Origin: Bacillota bacterium
GTDB lineage: Bacteria; Bacillota; Sulfobacillia; Symbiobacteriales; ZC4RG38
Reading direction: 5' to 3'
Length of the DNA stretch: 10,829 bases
Assembly: GCA_003242505.1 (NCBI GenBank)
Contig: QGUP01000032.1
Span: 1-10,829, forward strand
The notes under the pieces were generated by a model that saw only the letters and a list, made by a program, of their open reading frames with translations, was not told where the DNA came from and searched no databases. Both the position numbers and the translations under genes were made by a program. Position 1 is the first letter of the stretch. Each line of letters starts with the position of its first letter. This document shows, piece by piece, positions 1-5,504 of this stretch.

Positions 1-75
1 TTTTTTTTTTTTTTTTAAAACAAAAACACGGCATCAGTATTATGTCGCTGTCCTGTGGTCTCGGATTTTTGTAAA
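1..75. other. AT-rich poly-T contig end, probably not native sequence
   Basis: The first 16 bases are all T and the next 60 or so are AT-rich, in abrupt contrast to the very GC-rich sequence that starts around base 76. In the reading frame of the folC gene that follows there is a TAA stop at 16-18. The residues encoded between it and about base 75 do not look like FolC, although FolC sequence should continue upstream here. Read on the minus strand the end looks like a poly-A tail. The simplest explanation is a contig-end artefact: adapter or linker remains, a chimeric join, or low-quality base calls. A natural breakpoint cannot be excluded from the sequence alone. Confidence 0.65.
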
Positions 76-603
76 GGGCCACTCCTCGGCCGGCCCCAGC
101 TCCCCAACCCCGCCTGTGCGGCCCGGATCCTCCAGGTGCTGGGGCTTCCCGAGGCGCCGATCCGCCGGGGCCTTGCGGAGGCCCGGTGGCCGGGCCGGCT
201 GGAGGTGGTGCCCGGGGACCCGCCGGTGCTGCTGGACGTGGCCCACAACCCCGCGGGCGCCGCTGCCCTCGCCCAGGCGGTCCGGGACTACCTCCCGGGC
301 CGGCCGGTGGTCCTGGTCCTGGGCCTCCTGGCGGACAAGAACGTCGACGGCTTCCTTGATGCCCTCCTGCCCCTGGCCCGGCAGGCGGTGGCGGTCACCC
401 CGGACCACCCCACCCGGGCCCTGCCGGCCCGGGACCTGGCCGCGGCCCTGGCCCGCCGGGGCGTGGCCGCGGCGGTCGCCCCGTCCCCGGAGGAAGCCCT
501 CCGCCGGGCCCGGGCCCTCTGCCCGGCCGGCGGGGCGGTCCTGGTGGCCGGATCTCACTACCTGGTGGGTCCGGTGCGGTCTCTGCTGGTTCCGGTTGAA
601 TAA
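76..603 (+). CDS. folC: Bifunctional folylpolyglutamate synthase/dihydrofolate synthase, C-terminal part
   Basis: FolC joins glutamate to dihydropteroate or to (poly)glutamyl folates, using ATP, in the cytoplasm. Only the C-terminal part (about 175 residues) is present; a full protein is about 420-450. Recognisable family blocks, in order, are a variant of the LLGxHQxxNA block at about 82-114, WPGRLE at 187-204, DVAHNP at 235-252 (the family's DGAHNP), DKNV at 334-345, and GSHYLVGPVR near the end. A GTG at 55 is in frame but has no ribosome-binding site and would make a protein lacking the ATP-binding domain, so it is not a real start; the gene is truncated by the contig end. Three prolines sit where the family usually has H, A and A (codons 94-96, 103-105, 109-111), which may be sequencing errors close to the end. 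The next gene starts 92 bases later and has its own Shine-Dalgarno sequence. Confidence 0.9.
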   Translation, partial: GPLLGRPQLPNPACAARILQVLGLPEAPIRRGLAEARWPGRLEVVPGDPPVLLDVAHNPAGAAALAQAVRDYLPGRPVVLVLGLLADKNVDGFLDALLPLARQAVAVTPDHPTRALPARDLAAALARRGVAAAVAPSPEEALRRARALCPAGGAVLVAGSHYLVGPVRSLLVPVE

Positions 604-695
604 GCCCGGCCCTGTCCGCATAGGGTTGCGGTGGTAAGGAAAGGGCGCCGCACCCCCGGGTGCCGGCCGCCCCGGCGGACAGGAGGAGGAGAGCG

Positions 696-1532
696 ATGAG
701 TCGTTTTGGCCGGTCCGATGGGCGGTGGGGGGACCGGTGGGGTGGCGGCTTTGTGGTGGCCGTGGTCCTGCTCCTCGCAGGGGCCGCGTGGCTCGGCAAC
801 TATCTGGCGGGGTGGCTCGGGGAGGCCCCCGCGTCGACGGAGGACCCGGCGGGCACCGCGGGAGAGGGGATCCTGCCGGGCGGCCAGATCGGCCAGTGGG
901 CCGGGATGGGGGAGTACCCCAAGGCTTTCAACGTCTACTTCCTTCAGGCCCACGCCCTCCGGTCCCAGGAGAAGGCGGCGGAAGCCGCGCGGAGCCTCGA
1001 GGCGATGGGGGTGCCGGCGGCGGTCACCCACGATGGTGAATGGTATAAGGTGATCATCGGCGCCTACGGGAGCAAGGACGCGGCGGATGCGGCCAAGGCC
1101 AGCGCGGAGATCACCACCGAACTGCCGCTGTATGCCAACCACGTCACCATCCCCGGCGATCCCCCGGTGCTGCCCGTGACCGCGGAGGCCCAGACCCCCT
1201 ACAACCAGGGCGTGGCGGCGCTGAACAGCTTCATGCACCTGGCCGCGGCCTGGTGGGATCGGTACGCCACCGCGGGGATTCCGGACCCTGCGGACCAGGT
1301 GGTCTACCAGGCCCAGCAACTGGAGGCGGTGGCCCAGGCCCTGGCGCCCTATGCGACGGACCCGGCGGTGAGCGACCTCCTGCGGGTGACCCAGCTGGCC
1401 GTGACCACCGGCCGGCAGATGGGGCAGATCACCCCCCAGATGCAGCCGGGGGACCGGGCCTACCAGGACGCGATGCGCAGCTACGTCACCCTGGTGGATA
1501 CCTACCGGACCTGGGCCGGCAGCGGCTGGTAG
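696..1532 (+). CDS. Membrane-anchored SPOR-domain protein with an extra C-terminal helical region
   Basis: A 278-residue protein. The ATG at 696 is preceded by AGGAGGAGGA at 681-690, which decides the start over an in-frame GTG at 660. A short basic cytoplasmic end (1-18) is followed by one membrane segment (about 19-38) and then by an acidic, proline- and glycine-containing linker (about 42-75). A SPOR-like domain (about 76-153) contains FNVYFLQAHA, an EKAAEAARSLEAMGVPAAV helix and WYKVIIGAYGSKDAADAA. SPOR domains bind glycan strands stripped of stem peptides, typically at division septa or in sporulation proteins. The last 115 residues are predicted largely helical (for example QAQQLEAVAQALAPYA, AYQDAMRSYVTLVDTYRTW), and I recognise no named domain there. 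It sits between folC and the elongasome genes and is followed by a hairpin at 1591-1618. A role at the cell wall or septum is inferred; the exact function is unknown. Confidence 0.82.
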   Translation: MSRFGRSDGRWGDRWGGGFVVAVVLLLAGAAWLGNYLAGWLGEAPASTEDPAGTAGEGILPGGQIGQWAGMGEYPKAFNVYFLQAHALRSQEKAAEAARSLEAMGVPAAVTHDGEWYKVIIGAYGSKDAADAAKASAEITTELPLYANHVTIPGDPPVLPVTAEAQTPYNQGVAALNSFMHLAAAWWDRYATAGIPDPADQVVYQAQQLEAVAQALAPYATDPAVSDLLRVTQLAVTTGRQMGQITPQMQPGDRAYQDAMRSYVTLVDTYRTWAGSGW

Positions 1533-1590
1533 CCCTGGTCGAAAAGGGGGCGGCCCCGGGCCGCAGGACAGCGGCCGGCGGCCGATGGCA

Positions 1591-1618
1591 AGGGCCGGAG
1601 CCGGGAGGCTCCGGCCCT
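1591..1618 (+). terminator. Strong GC hairpin after the SPOR gene, no T-run
   Basis: GGGCCGGAGCC at 1592-1602 pairs perfectly with GGCTCCGGCCC at 1607-1617 around a GGGA loop, and A1591 with T1618 adds a twelfth pair. It lies 58 bases after the SPOR stop codon and upstream of a promoter-like TACAAT, so it probably marks the end of the folC/SPOR transcript. It lacks a downstream T-run, so it may be a weak terminator or an mRNA 3'-end stabiliser instead. Confidence 0.55.
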
Positions 1619-1649
1619 CACCGCGCGCCGGAAGCGGCCCGGGACCCCC

Positions 1650-1678
1650 TGGCAACCGGGGTCGCCCGGGGTTACAAT
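1650..1678 (+). promoter_or_regulatory. Candidate sigma-A-type promoter upstream of the DUF4321–maf–mre run
   Basis: TACAAT at 1673-1678 matches the -10 consensus at five of six positions and stands out in GC-rich surroundings. Seventeen bases upstream, TGGCAA (1650-1655) is a weak -35 candidate with three matches. It is followed by an A-rich stretch where transcription could start (about 1684-1688). The same octamer GTTACAAT recurs at 10225-10232 in front of rodA, which supports its being a functional element. Confidence 0.5.
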
Positions 1679-1835
1679 AGAAGAAAATGGAAGGAGACGT
1701 CGGGCCGGTCGCTCCTGGCCTCCGGACCAGGAATTTCAGCCCGGGATCACGAAACCCCACAAAGTTCTCAGGTGTCAAAGGGGTGGGCGTCCGCCCGGGG
1801 TGGGCGGGCGCCGCCCGCGGGAGGGCGCAACGGTC
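1679..1835 (+). other. Structured, G-rich leader before the DUF4321 gene
   Basis: About 155 bases lie between the candidate promoter and the chosen GTG. The decamer GGGGTGGGCG occurs twice, at 1780-1789 and 1797-1806, giving several G-runs (1780-1783, 1785-1787, 1797-1800, 1802-1804, 1806-1808) that could form a G-quadruplex. GGGC/GCCC (1785-1788 with 1793-1796) and GCGGGC/GCCCGC (1804-1809 with 1813-1818) could form hairpins directly ahead of the ribosome-binding site GGGAGGG at 1819-1825. I recognise no known riboswitch class. An open frame from the ATG at 1687 has no good ribosome-binding site and no recognisable protein features, so it is not called as a gene. Confidence 0.4.
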
Positions 1836-2057
1836 GTGCAGAAATCCCTGGGGCTTGTCTTGCTGGTCACCCTGGCCGGGGCGGTGGTGGGCAACGTCCT
1901 CGGCCAGGCGATCCCGGTAGAGGTTCTGCACCAGAGCATGGACCTCGGCCGCCTGAGCCTGGCGGTCGCCACCTTCTCCTTCGACCTGACGCTGCGGCTG
2001 ACCGTCGCCGGTGCCCTGGGGCTCCTGATCGCCCTGGTGCTGATTCTCCGTCGCTGA
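1836..2057 (+). CDS. DUF4321 family small membrane protein
   Basis: A 73-residue protein that is nearly all membrane segments. The first hydrophobic helix is at about residues 5-25 and ends in a glycine-rich GAVVGNVLG turn. A short loop contains MDLGRLSLAVATFSFDLTLRL, and a second helix at about 56-70 ends in LRR. The LDLGxLSLxxxFxFxLxL pattern followed by an AGxLGLLxALxL helix and a basic tail is the pattern I associate with DUF4321 proteins, found in Clostridia-like Firmicutes just upstream of maf. The GTG at 1836 is chosen because GGGAGGG (1819-1825) lies about 10 bases upstream and the hydrophobic helix follows at once; an in-frame GTG at 1800 would add a 12-residue arginine-rich extension. 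No biochemical function is known to me for the family. Its place at the head of the maf–radC–mreBCD run suggests an envelope-related role, which is inference. Confidence 0.75.
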   Translation: MQKSLGLVLLVTLAGAVVGNVLGQAIPVEVLHQSMDLGRLSLAVATFSFDLTLRLTVAGALGLLIALVLILRR

Positions 2058-2059
2058 GC

Positions 2060-2092
2060 GCCGGTGGCGGCCGTGACCGGGCTGCCACCGGC
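2060..2092 (+). other. Long hairpin between the DUF4321 gene and maf
   Basis: Bases 2060-2072 pair with 2080-2092 over 13 positions, with a single G-U wobble, closing a 7-base loop. The hairpin begins two bases after the DUF4321 stop codon and is not followed by a T-run. It could be a partial attenuator, an RNA processing site or a 3'-end stabiliser that sets different mRNA levels for the DUF4321 gene and maf. The pairing is seen in the sequence; any function is inferred. Confidence 0.5.
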
Positions 2093-2118
2093 CCCCGAGA
2101 GAGGAGGAGCGCGCGGCA

Positions 2119-2697
2119 GTGCTGATCCTCGCATCCCAGTCGCCCCGCCGGCAACAGCTCCTGGCCCAGGTCGGGATCCCCTTCCAGGTCGAACCCAGCG
2201 GCGCGGAGGACCGGGTGGACGTCTCGGCCCTGCCGCCGGCGGAGCGGGCCCGGACCCTGGCCCTCACCAAGGCCCGGGAGGTGGCCCGGCGCCATCCGGA
2301 GGCGGTGGTCCTGGGGGCCGACACCGTGGTGGTGGTGGACGGCCAGGTCCTGGGCAAGCCCCGGGACCCGGACCACGCCCGGGCGATGCTCCGGCAGCTG
2401 GCGGCCCGGGACCATCTGGTGATCACCGGCGTCGCCCTGGTCCAGGCGGCCACCGGCCGGGAGGTGGTGGCCCACGAGACGACCAGGGTCTGGATCCGGC
2501 CTCTCACGCCGGAGCAGATTGAGTGGTACGTCCGTTCCGGCGAACCCCTGGACAAGGCGGGGGCCTACGGGATTCAGGGGCTGGCGGCGGCTTTAGTGGA
2601 GCGCATCGATGGTTGCTACTATAATGTAGTTGGATTGCCCCTGAGCCGTGTGATCCGCCTGCTGGAGGAGGAGTTCGGGATTCCGGTGCTCCGGTAG
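2119..2697 (+). CDS. maf: Maf family nucleoside triphosphate pyrophosphatase
   Basis: A 192-residue protein of normal Maf length. Maf proteins hydrolyse non-canonical or canonical pyrimidine nucleoside triphosphates (dTTP/UTP in the YhdE type) to the monophosphate and pyrophosphate in the cytoplasm. Overexpression blocks septum formation in Bacillus subtilis. Family motifs are complete: the N-terminal SQSPRR substrate loop (6-11), GADTVV with the catalytic aspartate (66-71), LGKP (78-81), KAGAYGIQG (146-154) and the C-terminal GCYYNVVGLPL (165-175). The GTG at 2119 follows a strong AGGAGG in the 2100-2110 region. The codons for CYYNVVGL near the 3' end are unusually AT-rich for this genome and create a perfect TATAAT (listed separately). 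It is followed at 104 bases by radC, its usual neighbour. Confidence 0.95.
   Translation: MLILASQSPRRQQLLAQVGIPFQVEPSGAEDRVDVSALPPAERARTLALTKAREVARRHPEAVVLGADTVVVVDGQVLGKPRDPDHARAMLRQLAARDHLVITGVALVQAATGREVVAHETTRVWIRPLTPEQIEWYVRSGEPLDKAGAYGIQGLAAALVERIDGCYYNVVGLPLSRVIRLLEEEFGIPVLR
2597..2629 (+). promoter_or_regulatory. Candidate internal promoter inside the 3' end of maf
   Basis: A perfect TATAAT lies at 2620-2625, flanked by the inverted repeat CTAC (2616-2619) and GTAG (2626-2629). A weak -35 candidate TGGAGC (2597-2602) lies 17 bases upstream. The codons used here (tat aat gta gtt gga ttg) are AT-ending or otherwise rare choices where the rest of the gene prefers G or C in third position, suggesting selection on the DNA rather than the protein. 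It would drive radC and the mre genes independently of maf. Confidence 0.45.
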
Positions 2698-2757
2698 GCC
2701 CGGCCCGGGGGCAGCCTGGGCGCGGCGGCGCGGGACAGGGCTGCGGCGCCCGCGGCG

Positions 2758-2789
2758 CTTCCGACCCCCGGGGGAGGACCGGTCGGAAG
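2758..2789 (+). promoter_or_regulatory. Hairpin overlapping the radC ribosome-binding site
   Basis: CTTCCGACC at 2758-2766 pairs perfectly with GGTCGGAAG at 2781-2789. The 3' arm covers the first bases of the only good Shine-Dalgarno sequence of radC, AAGGAGG at 2787-2793. Together with the TTG start codon this would keep radC translation low or conditional. The pairing is seen; the regulatory role is inferred. Confidence 0.45.
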
Positions 2790-2800
2790 GAGGACAGGCC

Positions 2801-3508
2801 TTGGCGCCAGGTGTGCCGATGCGGGATCTCCCGCCGGGGGATCGGCCCCGGGAGCGGCTCCTGCGCCTGGGGCCCCAGGCCCTTTCGGATGCGGAACTGA
2901 TCGCCATTCTGATCGGCTCCGGCGTCCGGGGGGAGAGCGCGGTGCAGGTCGGGCAGCGGCTCCTGCGCCTGGGGGCCGCGGAGGCCGGCCACGGCCTGCG
3001 GTTTCTCAGCGGGGCGACGGCGGCGGACCTCACCCGGCGGATCCGGGGGCTGGGACCGGCCCGGGCCGCGGTGCTCCTGGCGGCGGTGGAACTGGGGCGC
3101 CGGGTGGCGGAGGTCCAGGTGGACCTGCCGGCGATCCACGGCCCGGCGGACGTGGCCCGGCTGCTGATGCCCCGGACCCGGGGCCTGGATCGGGAACAGT
3201 TCTTCTCAGTGCTGCTGAACACCAGGCATCAGGTGCTGGGGATCGAACTGGTCGCGGTGGGAAGCCTGAACGCGGCACTTGTTCACCCCAGGGAAATTTT
3301 TAAGACTGCCATTCGCCGCAGCGCCCACGCGATAATAGTGGCGCACAACCACCCCAGCGGGGACCCGACGCCCAGTGCCGAGGACCGGAACCTGACCCGC
3401 CGCCTGGTTCAGGCGGGCCGGCTCCTCGGCATCGCGGTGCTGGATCACGTCATCCTGGGGGATCACCGTCATATCAGCCTGCGGGAGTGCGAAGAACTCT
3501 GGGAGTAG
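2801..3508 (+). CDS. radC: RadC family JAB/MPN-domain protein
   Basis: A 235-residue protein of normal RadC length, cytoplasmic. The N-terminal part has the LSDAELIAILIGSG block (28-41) and a helix-hairpin-helix-like stretch with IRGLGPARAAVLLAAVELGRR (81-101). The C-terminal JAB1/MPN metalloprotease-like domain contains FFSVLLNTRHQVLGIE (134-149), SLNAALVHPREIFKTAIRRSA (155-175), the metal-site motif HNHPSGD (182-188), then PS and D195, and LDHVILGD (214-221). The family was named for DNA repair, but that role has been questioned and its true activity is unsettled. The start is TTG at 2801, chosen for AAGGAGG at 2787-2793; a later ATG at 2819 would lose this spacing. Codons around 3295-3340, including the pair ATA ATA, are unusually AT-rich. 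Confidence 0.95.
   Translation: MAPGVPMRDLPPGDRPRERLLRLGPQALSDAELIAILIGSGVRGESAVQVGQRLLRLGAAEAGHGLRFLSGATAADLTRRIRGLGPARAAVLLAAVELGRRVAEVQVDLPAIHGPADVARLLMPRTRGLDREQFFSVLLNTRHQVLGIELVAVGSLNAALVHPREIFKTAIRRSAHAIIVAHNHPSGDPTPSAEDRNLTRRLVQAGRLLGIAVLDHVILGDHRHISLRECEELWE
3293..3340 (+). promoter_or_regulatory. AT-rich patch in radC with a -10-like GATAAT
   Basis: Inside the radC coding region an A/T-rich run at about 3294-3307 and GATAAT at 3331-3336 contrast with the surrounding GC-rich sequence. Two consecutive ATA isoleucine codons, rare elsewhere in the window, create the GATAAT. It lies about 250 bases upstream of mreB and could be an mreB promoter, but I find no convincing -35 at 16-18 bases. 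The encoded residues are conserved in RadC, so only the codon choice is informative. Confidence 0.25.
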
Positions 3509-3584
3509 AGCCCAGGTCGGCGCCCCCGCAGGGCCGGTTGGCCCGCGCAGCAAGGGGACGGGGCTGCAGAAAGGAGCACAGAAC

Positions 3585-4601
3585 GTGGCGTTCTGGAATC
3601 TGTTCGGTGGCGACATGGGGATCGACCTTGGGACGGCCAACACCCTGGTCTACGTCAAGGGGCGGGGGATCGTCCTGCAGGAGCCGTCGGTGGTGGCCAT
3701 CGACCGGGACACCAAGGCCCCGATGGCGGTGGGGCAGGAGGCCAAGGAGATGATCGGCCGCACCCCCGGGAACATCGTCGCGGTGCGGCCGATGAAGGAC
3801 GGGGTGATCGCGGACTTCGAGATCACCCAGACCATGCTCAAGTACTTCATCCAGAAGGCGATGCCCCGGCGGAGCCCCTTCCGTCCCCGGGTGGTGATCT
3901 CCTGCCCCTCCGGGGTGACCGGGGTCGAGCGCCGGGCGGTGAAGGACGCGGCCCAGCATGCCGGCGCCCGGGAGGCCTATATCATCGAGGAACCGATGGC
4001 GGCCGCCATTGGCGCGGGGCTCCCGGTGGAAGAGCCCACGGGCAGCATGGTGGTGGACATCGGCGGCGGCACCACCGAGGTGGCCATCATCTCCCTGGGC
4101 GGCCTCGTCACCTCCCGGTCGATCCGGATCGCGGGGGATGAGATGGACGAGGCCATCGTCCAGTATGTGAAGCGCACCTACAACCTCCTCATCGGCGAGC
4201 GGACCGCGGAGGAGATCAAGATCACCATCGGCTCCGCCTACCCGGTGGGGGAGGAGACCTCGATGGAGATCCGGGGCCGGGACCTGGTGACCGGGCTGCC
4301 CCGGACCCTGACCATCACCTCCGAGGAGGTGCGCCGGGCCCTGGCGGAGCCGGTCTCGGCCATCGTCGAGACCGTCAAGATCACCCTGGAGAACACCCCG
4401 CCGGAACTGGCTGCGGATATCATGGACCGGGGGATCGTCATGACCGGCGGCGGGTCTCTCCTCCGGGGGCTGGATGTGCTGCTCTCCAAGGAGACGGGGA
4501 TGCCGGTGCACGTGGCCGATGAGCCCATGCTCTGCGTGGTGAAGGGCACGGGCCAGGCCCTGGACTCGCTCCACATCCTCAAGCGGGCGTCCCGCCTCTG
4601 A
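3585..4601 (+). CDS. mreB: Rod shape-determining actin homologue MreB
   Basis: A 338-residue bacterial actin, full length for the family. MreB polymerises on the inner face of the membrane and orients the elongasome that builds the side wall. ATP-binding motifs are complete: phosphate-1 loop GIDLGTANTLVYVKGRG (12-28), the EEPMAAAIGAGLPV block with the catalytic-region glutamate (135-148), phosphate-2 loop VVDIGGGTTEVAIISLGG (156-173) and the adenosine motif MTGGGSLLRGL (286-296). The short N-terminus MAFWNLFGG carries aromatic and hydrophobic residues, which may help membrane attachment. The GTG start at 3585 is fixed by AAAGGAG at 3570-3576. The 76-base gap from radC contains a small hairpin (GGGCC/GGCCC at 3531-3544) and nothing else obvious. 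It is the first of a near-contiguous mreB–mreC–mreD–mrdA set. Confidence 0.98.
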   Translation: MAFWNLFGGDMGIDLGTANTLVYVKGRGIVLQEPSVVAIDRDTKAPMAVGQEAKEMIGRTPGNIVAVRPMKDGVIADFEITQTMLKYFIQKAMPRRSPFRPRVVISCPSGVTGVERRAVKDAAQHAGAREAYIIEEPMAAAIGAGLPVEEPTGSMVVDIGGGTTEVAIISLGGLVTSRSIRIAGDEMDEAIVQYVKRTYNLLIGERTAEEIKITIGSAYPVGEETSMEIRGRDLVTGLPRTLTITSEEVRRALAEPVSAIVETVKITLENTPPELAADIMDRGIVMTGGGSLLRGLDVLLSKETGMPVHVADEPMLCVVKGTGQALDSLHILKRASRL

Positions 4602-4643
4602 CACGTGCCAAGGAATGCCGCTCAAAGAGGGGGTCAGGGTCGG

Positions 4644-5504
4644 ATGTTGCCGCCCCCCCATCTCCGGCGCACCACCCGGTCCACCCTGACCTGGGTCCTG
4701 GTGGTGCTGACCGGTCTCATGCTCACCTTCACCCTGATCGCGGTCACCTCCGGCGACCGCCGGACGGCCTCCCTGCCCGAAAACCTCCTGGCGACGGTCC
4801 TGTACCCCTTTCAGAACGCGGCCGGGTGGGTGACCGGCCGGGTCCGGGACGTCACCGGCGGGATCCGGGAACTGATGTACCTCCGGGAAGAGAACGCCCG
4901 GCTGCGGGAGCAGGTGGAGCGGCTGATCCACCTGGAGCGGCTCAACGAGCAGCTCGCCCAGGAGAACCAGCGGCTCCGGGAGGAACTGGGCCTGCAGGAC
5001 CGGCTCCCCCACCGGCTGATCGCAGCCCAGGTGATCGCCCGGGACCCTTCCCTCTGGTTCCAGGCGGTGGTGATCAACCGGGGGGCCCGGCACGGGGTCC
5101 GGGAGGGGCTGGTGGTGGTCAACCACCAGGGGATCGTGGGCCTGGTGGAGCGGGTCACCCCCTTCACCTCCACGGTGCGGCTGATGACCGCGGGCAACTT
5201 TGAGATCACCGCCCGGAACCTCCGGAACGGCGAGTTCGGCGTGGTCGAGGGCCAGGGGGACGGGGTGGTGGTCCGGTTCCCCTACGGCGGCCGGGACGCG
5301 GTCCGCCAGGGGGACGTCATCGTCACCGGGTGGTTTCAGCCGGAGGTTCCCGAGGGCCTGTACATCGGGGCGGTGGCCGAGGTGGAGCGGGGGGACCACG
5401 ACCTGATCCCCGTCGGGGTCCTCCGGCCCGGGGTGGACTTCCAGCACCTGGACCTGGTGCAGGTGGTGGTGCCGGAGCCGCCGGGTGAGGAGGCGGCCCA
5501 ATGA
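4644..5504 (+). CDS. mreC: Rod shape-determining protein MreC
   Basis: MreC is a bitopic membrane protein that links MreB and MreD inside to PBP2 outside and activates PBP2. With the ATG at 4644 it has 286 residues. It has a basic cytoplasmic end (1-13), a transmembrane helix (about 14-35) and a heptad-like coiled coil rich in E, L and R (about 74-118, including LREENARLREQVERLIHLERLNEQLAQENQRLREEL). A beta-rich extracytoplasmic domain follows, with family blocks such as AAQVIARDPSLWFQAVVINRGARHGV and GLVERVTPFTSTVRLM. An in-frame GTG at 4605 has no ribosome-binding site, whereas GAGGGGG at 4627-4633 lies upstream of 4644, so the shorter form is preferred. The stop codon overlaps the mreD start (ATGA), indicating translational coupling. 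Confidence 0.95.
   Translation: MLPPPHLRRTTRSTLTWVLVVLTGLMLTFTLIAVTSGDRRTASLPENLLATVLYPFQNAAGWVTGRVRDVTGGIRELMYLREENARLREQVERLIHLERLNEQLAQENQRLREELGLQDRLPHRLIAAQVIARDPSLWFQAVVINRGARHGVREGLVVVNHQGIVGLVERVTPFTSTVRLMTAGNFEITARNLRNGEFGVVEGQGDGVVVRFPYGGRDAVRQGDVIVTGWFQPEVPEGLYIGAVAEVERGDHDLIPVGVLRPGVDFQHLDLVQVVVPEPPGEEAAQ

Noticed and set aside
1..16. Poly-T as a terminator tail or phase-variable homopolymer tract
   Set aside because: No hairpin precedes it in the window and it sits exactly at the sequence end beside foreign-looking bases, so an artefact is more likely.
55..603. GTG at 55 as an annotated start giving an intact 182-residue protein
   Set aside because: No ribosome-binding site, AT-rich non-FolC sequence around it, and the product would lack the FolC ATP-binding domain. 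The gene is a 5'-truncated folC.
1687..1920. Short open frame starting at the ATG just after the 1673 promoter candidate
   Set aside because: No proper Shine-Dalgarno at usable spacing, no recognisable protein pattern, and it overlaps the DUF4321 gene out of frame. Best treated as leader RNA.
3531..3544. GGGCC/GGCCC hairpin between radC and mreB as a terminator
   Set aside because: Only five pairs with a four-base loop and no T-run; such stems are expected by chance in sequence this GC-rich.
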